Source of the DNA: CAWKOH01 sp963851245
GTDB lineage: Bacteria; Actinomycetota; Acidimicrobiia; Acidimicrobiales; Palsa-688
Reading direction: 5' to 3'
Length of the DNA stretch: 64,000 bases
NCBI GenBank assembly: GCA_963851245.1
Contig: CAWKOH010000012.1
Coordinates: 186,001-250,000 of the forward strand
Below are positions 54,276 through 63,434 of this stretch, one piece after another. The translations under genes and the position numbers were made by a program. The notes under the pieces are model-generated. The model ran no database searches, was not told the origin of the DNA, and saw nothing but the letters and a program-made list of their open reading frames with translations. Every line of letters begins with the position of its first letter. Within the stretch, counting starts at the first letter, position 1.

Positions 54276-56278
54276 GCGGCCACACCCTCCAGTGGTACCG
54301 CCGGCGCCTGAGCCGGATGTCGCCGTCCGAGATGGGGTGGCGTACGGTCGATCTGGGCCGTCAGCAGGTGTGGGCCCGGCGCCAGATCACCCCGGGGTCA
54401 CCCTTCCCGGTTGTATCACCCCTCCCACACCACTTCGATGCCGTGCTGCCGTCAGGAGCGGTGGCCGCCGTGCCTGCAGTCGCCGTCGAAGAGTTGATCA
54501 CCGCCGCCGACGCCATACTGGCCGGGCGGTGGACCATCTTGGGGGTGCCGCGCAAGGACATAGCTGAACCGGACTGGTTCCACGACCCGGTTACCGGCGT
54601 CCGGGCTCCGCAGGCCACGTACTGCTTCCGGATCGACCATCGGCGGGAAGATCTGACCGGCAACGTCAAGCAGGTGTGGGAGCTCTCACGGATGCACCAC
54701 CTCACGGTGCTGGCGGCGGCTTTTGCGGTGTCGGGAGATGATGCCTATGCCGACGCGGTAGCGCGTCAACTGCGTTCCTGGTGGTTCGAGAACCCCTTTC
54801 TGTCGGGCATCAACTGGACCAGTGGCATCGAAGTCGGGTTGAGGCTGGTGGCATGGGTCTGGATCCGCCGCCTGCTCGAAGGGTGGCCGGCAGCTCCCGA
54901 GCTGTTCGAGAGCAACGCGGTGGCGGTGACTCAGATCTGGTGGCACCAACGTTTCCTGGCCGCCTTCCGCAGCCGTGGGTCCTCGGCCAACAATCACGTG
55001 ATCGCGGAGGCCGCCGGTCAGCTCACGGCGGCGCTGGCCTTCCCGTGGTTCGAACAGAGCGCCCGGTGGGAAGCCGAATCTGCCCAGCTCCTCGAGCTAG
55101 AGCTGGCGCACAACACCTATCCGAGCGGCGTGAACCGCGAGCTGGCATCGGACTACCACGGCTTCGTCGCCGAGCTCGGGCTGGTGGCGGCCCTGGAGGC
55201 CGACCGGGCCGGACGGCCGCTCAGCGACAACACCTGGAGGCTCCTCGGCCGGATGCTGGACGCGGGAGCGGCCACGCTGGACGAGCAATGCCGGCCTCCT
55301 CGCCAGAACGACGGAGACGATGGACGGGCCTTGGTCCTCGGTCCATCCGACGGTAATCGCTGGGCGACTCTCCTGGCGTTGGGGCGGGATCTCTTCGGAG
55401 CCCCGGACTGGTGGCCGCGATGCGCCCCCGGCGTCGCCAGCGTCCTGATGGGGTCCACGGCGATCGCCGGGTCGGGACCGGCTCACCCGATGCAACATCC
55501 GGCCGAGCGACCGGCCCGCTTCGACGACGCCGGCCTCACGATTCTGCGCACACCGGCGGGTTACGGCCCTGAGATCTGGTGCCGCTGCGACGGGGGCCCT
55601 CACGGCTTCTTATCGATCGCCGCCCATGCCCATGCTGACGCACTGGCGGTCGAGGTCCGCCACGGCGGAGTGGACGTGCTGGCCGACCCCGGGACGTACT
55701 GCTACCACGGGGAGCCGCGGTGGCGGGCCTATTTCCGTTCGACGATCGGGCACAACACCCTCGAGCTGGGCGGGCGGGACCAGTCTGTGGCAGGCGGTCC
55801 CTTCATGTGGACCCGTCACGCCCGCACCCAGGTGATCGAGTCCGGCACCCCGGCCGGCGCCGGCGTTTGGATCTGGACCGCCGAGCACGAGGGCTACACG
55901 GACCTCGAGCCACCTGCCCGGCATCGGCGAACCGTAAAGCTGTTCAGGACCGACCGGCGCCTCGAAATCGTGGATCGGGTCGAGACAGCCAGCATTCAGC
56001 CGTATCGGCTGGCTTTTCACCTCGGCCCGGACGTCGATGCCAGGCTGGACGGCCATCTCGCCCGACTCGCCTGGTCGGACCGGTCGGGGCAGACGGTCGC
56101 CGCGGTTCTCACCCTGCCGGAGTCCGCGGACTGGTCCGTCACCCGTGGCTCATCGGACCCGGTGCTCGGCTGGTATTCACCCTCGTTCGGGGAGAAGCAG
56201 CCCAGCACCACCCTTGTAGGCACCGGGACCATTGATGGGAGCCAGGAATTGGAGACGGCCCTCGCCTTCGACGCCTGA
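54272..56278 (+). CDS. Heparinase II/III family protein
   Basis: A 668-residue polysaccharide lyase-like protein. An alpha/alpha toroid (about residues 80-370; GINWTSGIEVGLRLVAWVWI, NNHVIAEAAGQL) is followed by a beta-sandwich (about 400-660) with the family motif HADALAVEVRHGGVDVLADPGTYCY-type segment and IGHNTLELGGRDQS. No signal peptide is seen. TTG 54272 overlaps the upstream stop. In EPS operons these proteins trim or modify uronic-acid polymer during export. It converges with the next glycosyltransferase gene, 10 bases apart. Confidence 0.88.
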   Translation: MSGHTLQWYRRRLSRMSPSEMGWRTVDLGRQQVWARRQITPGSPFPVVSPLPHHFDAVLPSGAVAAVPAVAVEELITAADAILAGRWTILGVPRKDIAEPDWFHDPVTGVRAPQATYCFRIDHRREDLTGNVKQVWELSRMHHLTVLAAAFAVSGDDAYADAVARQLRSWWFENPFLSGINWTSGIEVGLRLVAWVWIRRLLEGWPAAPELFESNAVAVTQIWWHQRFLAAFRSRGSSANNHVIAEAAGQLTAALAFPWFEQSARWEAESAQLLELELAHNTYPSGVNRELASDYHGFVAELGLVAALEADRAGRPLSDNTWRLLGRMLDAGAATLDEQCRPPRQNDGDDGRALVLGPSDGNRWATLLALGRDLFGAPDWWPRCAPGVASVLMGSTAIAGSGPAHPMQHPAERPARFDDAGLTILRTPAGYGPEIWCRCDGGPHGFLSIAAHAHADALAVEVRHGGVDVLADPGTYCYHGEPRWRAYFRSTIGHNTLELGGRDQSVAGGPFMWTRHARTQVIESGTPAGAGVWIWTAEHEGYTDLEPPARHRRTVKLFRTDRRLEIVDRVETASIQPYRLAFHLGPDVDARLDGHLARLAWSDRSGQTVAAVLTLPESADWSVTRGSSDPVLGWYSPSFGEKQPSTTLVGTGTIDGSQELETALAFDA

Positions 56279-56288
56279 CCCCGCTGGT

Positions 56289-57494
56289 TCAGGGCCGGTC
56301 GAGCCAGACCGGATTTTCGATGGCGAACCGGTAGATGTCGATCAGCTGGGCCAGATTTGCCTCGGGGTCCCACTGGGCCTCGTACGTGCGGCGAGCCTCG
56401 GCACCGAGGTGGCGCCATCGCTCAGGATCGGCGGCGACGCCTTCCAGGACCGAGCTCAGGTCACCTGCATCGCCGGGGCCGAACAAGGCGCCATTCACAC
56501 CGTCGCTTACCAACTCGGGCAGGGAGCCGTGCCGAGCGGCGATAACCGGAACCCCGCCGGCCATAGCCTCGACCACCACCAGGCCGAACGTTTCCTCCCA
56601 CGCCGATGGGACGACCACCGCCCGAGAGCGGCCGATGAGGTCCCGGCAGCCCTCGCGGTCGAGCACGCCGAGCAGGTCCACAGACTCGCGATCGTGGGCC
56701 CACTCCTGGATGACCGGCATCAATGGACCGTTCCCGGCGATGGACAGCCGAAGCTTCGGGTCACCGTCGCGGCCGAGGTAGCCGTCCCACCCGTCCATCA
56801 GCACCGACAGGCCCTTGGCCTGGTCCAGGCGCCCGAGATAGGACACCCGTCCCTCGTCGTGGGTCGCACCCGTAGGTGTTCGGGGGACGAGGTTCCATTT
56901 GACGAAGGACCGGTTCAGCGGAAAGTTCATACCCGCCAGGGCCCGCCGCTGGGATTCGGAGATGAAAATGTAAGCCGAGGGCCGCGTCCGCCAGCTCCTG
57001 CGGTTCAAGGCGGTGCCGGCGACCACTGGCACCGTCATCAGCCTCGAGCCGCGGTAACAGCCGTGGACGATACCCGGGACGCCGAGGCGGCCGGAACAGT
57101 CGTGGCATACCGTTCCGGCCCGGAAGAAGTCGCCGCTCGCGCACGACAGTTTGTAGTTGTGGATGGTGACCACGATGGGGACGCGTGCCTCCGCCCCGGC
57201 CGCCAGGACCGACGCTGTCAGCAGCGGAAAGGTGTTGTGGACATGGATCACATCCGGTCGATCTTGCCGGATGGCCGCCCCCAACTCCTGGCGAGCACTC
57301 CGGCTCCGCATGACCGATAGAGGAAGGGCGGCCCGGCGTAGGGGAGGCCAGTTGGCGATGTCGTCGCTGCGCCGCTCGAAGTGGGTGACGGTATGACCGG
57401 CGCCCCGGAGGGCGGCCGCTTCCGTGTCGACCACCCGGTCCTCGCCGCTCGGGAACTCGGAGCGGTAGCGATTGTGGGCGATAAGAACTCTCAC
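56289..57494 (-). CDS. Glycosyltransferase family 4 protein
   Basis: A 401-residue GT-B glycosyltransferase. The N-terminus is VLIAHNRYRSEFPSGEDRVV, with DVIHVHNTFPLL and VVTIHNYKLSCASG in the acceptor domain. The donor domain carries SYLGRLDQAKGLSVLMDGW and the EX7E motif EETFGLVVVEAMAGGVPVIA, with both Glu residues present. GTG 57494. It is the last of a minus-strand run with the two chain-length proteins, 63 bases after the second one. Confidence 0.92.
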   Translation of the reverse strand: MRVLIAHNRYRSEFPSGEDRVVDTEAAALRGAGHTVTHFERRSDDIANWPPLRRAALPLSVMRSRSARQELGAAIRQDRPDVIHVHNTFPLLTASVLAAGAEARVPIVVTIHNYKLSCASGDFFRAGTVCHDCSGRLGVPGIVHGCYRGSRLMTVPVVAGTALNRRSWRTRPSAYIFISESQRRALAGMNFPLNRSFVKWNLVPRTPTGATHDEGRVSYLGRLDQAKGLSVLMDGWDGYLGRDGDPKLRLSIAGNGPLMPVIQEWAHDRESVDLLGVLDREGCRDLIGRSRAVVVPSAWEETFGLVVVEAMAGGVPVIAARHGSLPELVSDGVNGALFGPGDAGDLSSVLEGVAADPERWRHLGAEARRTYEAQWDPEANLAQLIDIYRFAIENPVWLDRP

Positions 57495-57557
57495 CTAAAG
57501 GATTCTGCTACCCATCCGCCTCGCGACTCGCCCAGAACGGCAGGCCGGCAGGTGTCA

Positions 57558-59579
57558 TCAACCTCGGCTGCCCCAGGTTCGCTTTTGGACCCAGTTGCGA
57601 TCGTGGTCGGCCCCGGTGGCCTGCTCCTGGTCGGCGATGCCGGCCGTGTCGTCGTGGCGGTCCGCTCCCACCAGTATCGCCGAGTCGACCTTGATGCCCC
57701 CGTTCTCCAGCATCTGGGCGGTAGCGGAAATGCGGGCCCCGCTGGCGGCGCCGGCGGAGATCATCACAACCGACTCCGTCGCCCAGGACGCGATGTGGTT
57801 GGCGCCGAACGCCGGGTTAACGGTGGCCAGGACAAGGACGGCGTCGACCCCGTTGTTCGATCGGTGCACGCCTATCTGAGTGGGATCGTCCGGGCCGGTA
57901 ACCACCGTCACCGACCCGCGTTTCGCGACCAGAGGCACTGGCGAGGGATGGATCCGGCTCAAGGCAGCGCCGGTGCCCGTCGCTCCGGGCTGGTCCTTCT
58001 CGCCCTCTTCCTCCTGGTCGGCATAGTCCTCTTCTCCCCACTCGTCCGGTAAGGCCGTCCGGGCATCCGCTTCGATCGGCTCTTCGATCGGGGGTGGGGT
58101 GGGCTCCATCAACTCGTGAATCTTGGGGGTCTCCGACGCATCATCCCCGGGCTGCGGGTAGGGGGGGCGGAAGGCGCCCCACGCTCTGTACTGACCGTTG
58201 CCGTCGCGTGACCACTTGCTCACGCTCTCGTGGCGCATGTCCCAAGCAGCCCACGAACCCAGCGGGTCGCGGATAGTGGTCGGGCTGACCACGGGCCGGG
58301 TAGTGGTCGTGGCACGGCGGCGAGGGCTGGAACGCCGCACCGTCGGGTGATGGCGCCCGACACGCGCCAGTCTCCAGTCCTCGGCCCGGGCCAGAAGGGA
58401 CCTCTTCGGTTCCGGCGCGCTGTGGAAGTTGACATCGCCCGGTCCGGCCGGATCGAGCTCGGGAAGCTTGAACAACGACTCGAGCGGCCGGCCCTCGGCC
58501 AGGTCGACGACGGTCACCCGGCCGCCTTCCTCGGCCAGCGACCGGGCGACAGATGCGACTGCCAGGGCTGCCGGCTCGGAGCATTCAACCGAGACCACGG
58601 CTAGCGCCGCGCCCGGTGCCTGCTCCAGACGGGAGCTGAGTCGCCGGGCCACCATCTTCAGCTCCGGGTCGGGATGGGTCACTCGCATAGCCAGGCGACG
58701 CTTGCGCAACAGGAAGGGCCGCCGGTACCGGCCGACACTCAACTCGACCGGGGCACCCAGGGCCTCGGCAATCTCGTCCCGGCGCCTGGGGCGGTCAGAC
58801 AGTATGGCCTGGCCGATTACCAGCGCCATGCCAAGGGCCAGGCCGCCGATCAGGCCCGAGATCCCGTCTCTGATTACGATTTTCTTGCGAGTCGATGTCA
58901 GGAGGGCGGCCGGGTCTATTACCGAAGAGTTCTCGGTCAGGGACTGCAGCTGCTGATTGTTGTTCTCTATCTGGGTCTGCAAGGCCTGGATGTTTACCGC
59001 ATCCGAGACCTGGGTGGACTGGTTGGCCGACGCCATCGCCTGTTGCAGCTCATTGATCTGATCATTCCACCCGCGGACCTGGACGGCGTTCTGCTCTGTC
59101 AGCCGGTCCGCTCGGTTCTCCAGGTAGGCCTTTGCTACTGCCCCGGAAACCGCCACGGCCGCCGCTTGATACTTGGACTTGGCCGTGATGCGCAGGATCT
59201 GGCCGCCGACGACTGTCGCTTTGTAGGTGCCTAGCAACGCATATGGGGGAATATCCCAGTGCTGGTCCCGCACCGCTTGCTGCGCCACCGGTTCGGTCTG
59301 GGCCAGGGTCGCTTCATTGGGCATTTGGATTACCAGATCGGCGCTCGCCGGCTCCATCAGGTAAAGATCAGTGATCGCCTGGTATGGCGGCGGCTTGACG
59401 ATCCGGTAGCTGGTCCCCAGCATCAGTCCAACCAGGGCGGTCGCTATCCACAACCACCGGCGCCTTCGGAGGGCCGCCTTGAGGAATGACAGGCTGATGG
59501 GTCCGGAGACCACCGTCCCGGACTCCTCCTCGTGCTCTGCTCCGCCTCGGGTGAAGCGTGTCCGGTCGCGGGCCGTCAT
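57558..59579 (-). CDS. Chain-length determinant (Wzz-like) protein with degenerate kinase domain
   Basis: A 673-residue inner-membrane protein. Helices at about residues 40-60 and 237-258 flank a periplasmic coiled coil rich in Gln/Asn (INELQQAMASANQ). The cytoplasmic part resembles a BY-kinase fold (RRRDEIAEALGAPVELSVGRY, ALAVVSVECSEPAALAVASVARSLAEEGGRVTVVDL), but its Walker A place reads VECSEPAA without GKT. A Pro/acidic linker leads to a second Rossmann-like piece ending VDSAILVGADRHD. It likely controls polymer length or scaffolds the export complex rather than phosphorylating. ATG 59579. Confidence 0.82.
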   Translation of the reverse strand: MTARDRTRFTRGGAEHEEESGTVVSGPISLSFLKAALRRRRWLWIATALVGLMLGTSYRIVKPPPYQAITDLYLMEPASADLVIQMPNEATLAQTEPVAQQAVRDQHWDIPPYALLGTYKATVVGGQILRITAKSKYQAAAVAVSGAVAKAYLENRADRLTEQNAVQVRGWNDQINELQQAMASANQSTQVSDAVNIQALQTQIENNNQQLQSLTENSSVIDPAALLTSTRKKIVIRDGISGLIGGLALGMALVIGQAILSDRPRRRDEIAEALGAPVELSVGRYRRPFLLRKRRLAMRVTHPDPELKMVARRLSSRLEQAPGAALAVVSVECSEPAALAVASVARSLAEEGGRVTVVDLAEGRPLESLFKLPELDPAGPGDVNFHSAPEPKRSLLARAEDWRLARVGRHHPTVRRSSPRRRATTTTRPVVSPTTIRDPLGSWAAWDMRHESVSKWSRDGNGQYRAWGAFRPPYPQPGDDASETPKIHELMEPTPPPIEEPIEADARTALPDEWGEEDYADQEEEGEKDQPGATGTGAALSRIHPSPVPLVAKRGSVTVVTGPDDPTQIGVHRSNNGVDAVLVLATVNPAFGANHIASWATESVVMISAGAASGARISATAQMLENGGIKVDSAILVGADRHDDTAGIADQEQATGADHDRNWVQKRTWGSRG

Positions 59580-59589
59580 CTGAGGTGCC

Positions 59590-61083
59590 TCATTCTTCGT
59601 CGTGTGCCTCCGCTATAGGGTCGGGAAGCGGATCCTCGGCCAGGCGGGCCATCGCCGGCCGACGGATGGCCCTCGCCGGCAAATCGCCGGCCGTGTAGTC
59701 GTGATCGTCTGGATTGACCACGATGACGCCGTCGAGGGTGGTGCCGGCATCCGTGGCCGCCAGGGCCAGGCGGGCCAGATCATCCGAGGTCGCCACCCCG
59801 GCCGAAAGCGCTACGAAAGTTAGCACCCCCCCGCTCATCTCGAAATGCGGCCGCCTCCGATCCACGGCAACAACCGTGATGGTCAGATGCGACGGGGGTG
59901 TAGAGGAAGCCGTCGGGTCGGGTTTGACAAAGCTCAACAGTGCTTCGGGCGGCGGAGACTGGGCCGAGATCGCGCAAGCAGCCCGTAAAGTCTCGATGGC
60001 GTAATGATCTCCGGCCAGCAACGTGGTTGAGATACCCATACCCGAGGCGAACGAAGCCATCTGCACTCCGACCGACAGGGCCGCCTCGTCTTCGGCGTAT
60101 GACACGATCTCGACCCCGACCGGGGGGTCAGAATCAGCCGCATCGAGCTGGTGCAAAAGCCGGCGCAGGCTCCAGGCGTCGACCGTCCCGGGCTGGTAGG
60201 TGTCCAGCAAGAGGTTCCAGTCCTCGGCCCGCTCGCAGCGCTCGGCGTCCAGGGAAGCCAGGACTGGCAGCCCCAACGCCCGGGCCAGGTCGTCGCGTCG
60301 CCTGAGCCGCCTGTCCTTGCGCCCTTTCCACAAGGCGACAGCTGATCCGACGACCAAGCCGACCAGGAGGCCGCCGGCGGCGTCCTCTGGGCCGGCGAGC
60401 CGGGATACCGGGTTGACGCCGGCTGCCTGCTGGAGCAGCACCGGAGAGTTTGCTTCGATCTGGCCCTTCGTAGTCGCGTCGGTTGTTTCGTCTTGGGCGA
60501 GTTCCGTGCCCAGTAGCTGGATCTGGCCCTCATCGACAGCGGCGGCGGCGGATCCCGTGGCCTGTTGCTTCAGGTCATTGGTAAGTTCCTGGATCCGTTG
60601 CTCATAAGCCCCCTCTTGGTTCTTGTTGCTCTCGAGCTGGGATTGAAGCTGTAAGGCGAAATAATGCGGAGACACGTCGACGTAGGCGTTGGCGACGCCG
60701 TTGGCGAGCTTCACCGCATCGGCCGGGTGAGGGGATTTCACGGTGATCGACAGCACGTTGCTCCCGACCGCCGCCACCGCGACCCGCTTCCTTAGAAGCG
60801 AGGCGCTGATCGGAGGGGTGACGGACTTGGTGGCCGGACCGAGCACTGAAGGGCTTGTCGCCACGACTTTCTGGGCGTCGGAGCTCGGAGTGCCGGTCGC
60901 GGCTGCGGTGGTTGCCGTAGAGGTTGGCAGGAGCACCTGGGCGGTGGCAGACGGCATCGCCGGGTGGGCGACCCAGTAAAGGATTCCGGCCATCAGCCCG
61001 GCCGCTCCGACGGCGCCGACCATGACCCGCCGGCGCTTGATGATGTCGATTCCGGCCCTGACGTCTAGCGGCTGCTCTTGCAA
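59590..61083 (-). CDS. Chain-length determinant (Wzz-like) protein
   Basis: A 497-residue paralogue of the next gene. It has a short cytoplasmic N-terminus (DVRAGIDIIKRRR), a helix at about 20-40, a periplasmic region with coiled coil (about 145-215), a helix at about 240-258 and a cytoplasmic Rossmann-like domain (RRRDDLARALGLPVLASL, VGVEIVSYAEDEAALSVGVQMASFASGMG) that has no Walker A. TTG 61083 is placed by a GGGAGAG just upstream. It precedes the second chain-length gene by 10 bases. It is probably the outer-leaflet partner in polymer length control. Confidence 0.82.
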   Translation of the reverse strand: MQEQPLDVRAGIDIIKRRRVMVGAVGAAGLMAGILYWVAHPAMPSATAQVLLPTSTATTAAATGTPSSDAQKVVATSPSVLGPATKSVTPPISASLLRKRVAVAAVGSNVLSITVKSPHPADAVKLANGVANAYVDVSPHYFALQLQSQLESNKNQEGAYEQRIQELTNDLKQQATGSAAAAVDEGQIQLLGTELAQDETTDATTKGQIEANSPVLLQQAAGVNPVSRLAGPEDAAGGLLVGLVVGSAVALWKGRKDRRLRRRDDLARALGLPVLASLDAERCERAEDWNLLLDTYQPGTVDAWSLRRLLHQLDAADSDPPVGVEIVSYAEDEAALSVGVQMASFASGMGISTTLLAGDHYAIETLRAACAISAQSPPPEALLSFVKPDPTASSTPPSHLTITVVAVDRRRPHFEMSGGVLTFVALSAGVATSDDLARLALAATDAGTTLDGVIVVNPDDHDYTAGDLPARAIRRPAMARLAEDPLPDPIAEAHDEE

Positions 61084-61345
61084 AATCTCTCCCTAGCTAG
61101 GCGGCCGGGGCAACCCTTGCCCAGTGAAGAGAAGCACACAGCCCCTCCGAATACATCGCATCTGGCGTTTTTTGACGCAAACGTGTGCAGGCGTTTTTCC
61201 GGTGGTGATGATCCATTGATTGGCCCGAGCGCCGCCGTCAGAGAAGTAGCCCCGTGCGGCGTCGCAAGGATCACGCATCCACCGTCGGGGCGCACCGCGT
61301 TTGATGCCGGTAATCCAGTACGACCAGCCCTTATACTCAGACTTG
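61084..61345. promoter_or_regulatory. Leader region of the chain-length operon
   Basis: This 262-base gap includes two GGCGTTTTT direct repeats (61164-61172 and 61190-61198, 26 bp apart). On the minus strand it offers a TTGCGT and a TGTATT at promoter-like spacing. No gene is seen. Confidence 0.35.
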
Positions 61346-61936
61346 TCAGCAGTTGCGGTAGGCCACGAGGGCCCGGGTGAGGGCGGCCCACTCGTAGACG
61401 ACGTTGTAGGGGATGGATGCCACCGGCTCAGAGGCCCCCACGATCGTTACCTGGCCCTCAAAGCAGCGCTCGGCCAGGAACCGGGCCCGCACAGCCTGGG
61501 CCGTGGCCGGGACGATCATCATGCTGTGGATCCCATGGGTCTTGGCGTAGCTGGACGCCCACTTGATCTCACCCAGCGTGGTGCCGGGATCGGGGACGAA
61601 GCACACGACCTGAACCCGGGGGACGGACGGGCAGGGCACTTGCTGCGAGCGTCCGAGCGAGAAGATCAAAACGGGGGCATAGCCCTGTTCGGCCAGGGAG
61701 ACGGCGCGCCCCTCCCGGGAGCCCTCGTCCGGGCCGTTGAGGCTGAGTATGGCGTCCACGTGGTGGGGCGAGTTCGTGGGCGGCCAGATGAAGAGATAGG
61801 CGCTGGCCGCGACGAAGATCAGGACCAGCGCAGCCAGCACCGACAGAGAGATCAACCAGCGCTTCCGTGAGGATCGACTCCCCGAGGGAGGTTTGGCCCC
61901 GCCAGGCATATGGGCGACCTCGGACACCGTTACCAC
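61346..61936 (-). CDS. YdcF/DUF218-like membrane-anchored protein
   Basis: A 196-residue protein with one N-terminal helix (about residues 28-50) and an extracytoplasmic DUF218-like domain: HVDAILSLNGPDEGSREGRAVSLAEQGYAPVLIFS, CFVPDPGTTLGEIKWASSYAKTHG (shortened in family usage) and MMIVPATAQAVRARFLAERCF. YdcF/ElyC relatives act in envelope polymer metabolism. GTG 61936 is used; ATG 61909 is possible. It is divergent from the O-antigen ligase gene with 90 bases between. Confidence 0.7.
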   Translation of the reverse strand: MVTVSEVAHMPGGAKPPSGSRSSRKRWLISLSVLAALVLIFVAASAYLFIWPPTNSPHHVDAILSLNGPDEGSREGRAVSLAEQGYAPVLIFSLGRSQQVPCPSVPRVQVVCFVPDPGTTLGEIKWASSYAKTHGIHSMMIVPATAQAVRARFLAERCFEGQVTIVGASEPVASIPYNVVYEWAALTRALVAYRNC

Positions 61937-62026
61937 GCTTTGTACGAGGGGCGGTCGGGCCCTCGCGATACACCTCGGGGCGTATCAGGGGACCCGGTGC
62001 GTCCCTCTTCACGATGAGTGACCGAC

Positions 62027-63434
62027 ATGTCCCAGCGACGCTACCTGCCCATCCGCATGATCGAGGATCGCGGGACGAGGGGCGATAATGCCCCGGCTGC
62101 GGGTCTGACTCGCACGGGGCGCGAGCCGTTCGAGACTGATATCTACGGCCAGGACGCCTCTCCGTTGGCCGTGAACTCGATCGCGCTGCCGAGGGCGGGC
62201 TACTCGCGCTACGCACGGACGCGGCGCGTCGACGCCGACGCCTCGATCAGGCGCCGGATCGGCTGGATCTGGGCCTTGCTGTTCGTGAACGTCCTGTCCT
62301 TCGCCCCCCAGCGGCTCGTCCTTCCGCTCCCGCATTTCATCGGCAAGGGCATCGCGCAGGCCTCTCTGTGGGTGGCCCTGCTGCTCGCCCTCACCATCAA
62401 CCGCCACATCCGCCTGCGGCCCAACTCCTACCTGGTGATCTTCACGGTCCTCGCCGTGTACTCCCTGCTCATCAGCATCGTGACCCTCCATCCCGGGTCC
62501 GCTTACCGGGGCGTGCGGCTTATTGGCTTCGTCGCCGTGTTGTGGCTCCTCACGCCGTGGTTCGCCCGGCGCGACCTGCTCCTCGTGCGCTGCCATCTGA
62601 GGTGCGTGGTCACCGTCATCGGTATCTCGCTCGCTGGTATCGTGCTGGGTCCACACAAGGCCTTCTCGGAAGGCAGGCTGCAAGGGGCGGTGTGGCCGAT
62701 CCCGTCCACCCAGTTGGCCCACTATGCCGCCATCGTGGGCGGGCTGGCCGCGGTTCTCTGGTTCGTCGGGATGATGAAGAGGAACGACGCCCTGATTCTC
62801 GTCTTCCTCTCCTTCCTGACGATACTCCTCAGTCACACGAGGACCGCCCTGGTGGCCATGTCCATCGCCGTGGCCATCGCCGGGCTGAGCCTGTTCCTCC
62901 GGCGCCGCCGCGTCCGCAAGACCCTTTCGATCACCGTGATCGTCGTCATAGTCGGCGCCGTCTGCTTCCTCCCGTTTGCCGGCAATTGGTTTCATCGGGG
63001 TGAGTCCGGGTCCAGCTTCACCAACCTGACCGGACGGACACTGGTGTGGCACCGCCTGCTGAACCAGCCACGCAGCGAGGCTGAAGTGCTCTTCGGCGCC
63101 GGGCTGTCCAACAAGTCGTATCAGGGCCTCCCGATCGACGACAGCTGGCTTGCCGCCTACCAGGACCAGGGACTCGTCGGGGACATGTTGATCGGTGCCT
63201 TCCTGCTGGCCCTGCTGGTGGCCGCGGTCAAGGCCCCGCCTGGGCGGGGCAGGGCGCTGGCCCTATTTCTGATCGCCTACGGCCTCATAGCCTCATACAC
63301 GGAGGTTGGGTTAGGCGACGCGTCACCATATCTCCTCGAGATGACCCTGGCCGCCGCCCTTCTGACGGTGCGGGAGGCTCCCGACCGCGCGCACGGTCTC
63401 CCGGCCGATCCGCTCGCGCGCCGGGCCTGGCCCC
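62027..63434 (+). CDS. O-antigen ligase/polymerase-like membrane protein (no stop in frame)
   Basis: A multi-helix protein of about 470 residues of the Wzy_C/O-antigen-ligase superfamily. It has a basic cytoplasmic N-terminus and ten or more helices from about residue 85. LSHTRTALVAMSIAVAIAG is followed by the large loop with NLTGRTLVWHRLL and VLFGAGLSNKSYQG, and IDDSWLAAYQDQGLVG matches the polymerase signature. ATG 62027 is the first good start. Family resemblance ends near 63390, but the frame stays open to the end of the window with no stop, while a flippase gene starts at 63435 in another frame. A base error removing the stop is likely, so the given end is approximate. Confidence 0.75.

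Noticed and set aside
62009..63052. 347-residue minus-strand reading frame
   Set aside because: Hydrophilic, repetitive and antisense to a clear multi-helix O-antigen ligase with conserved loop motifs.
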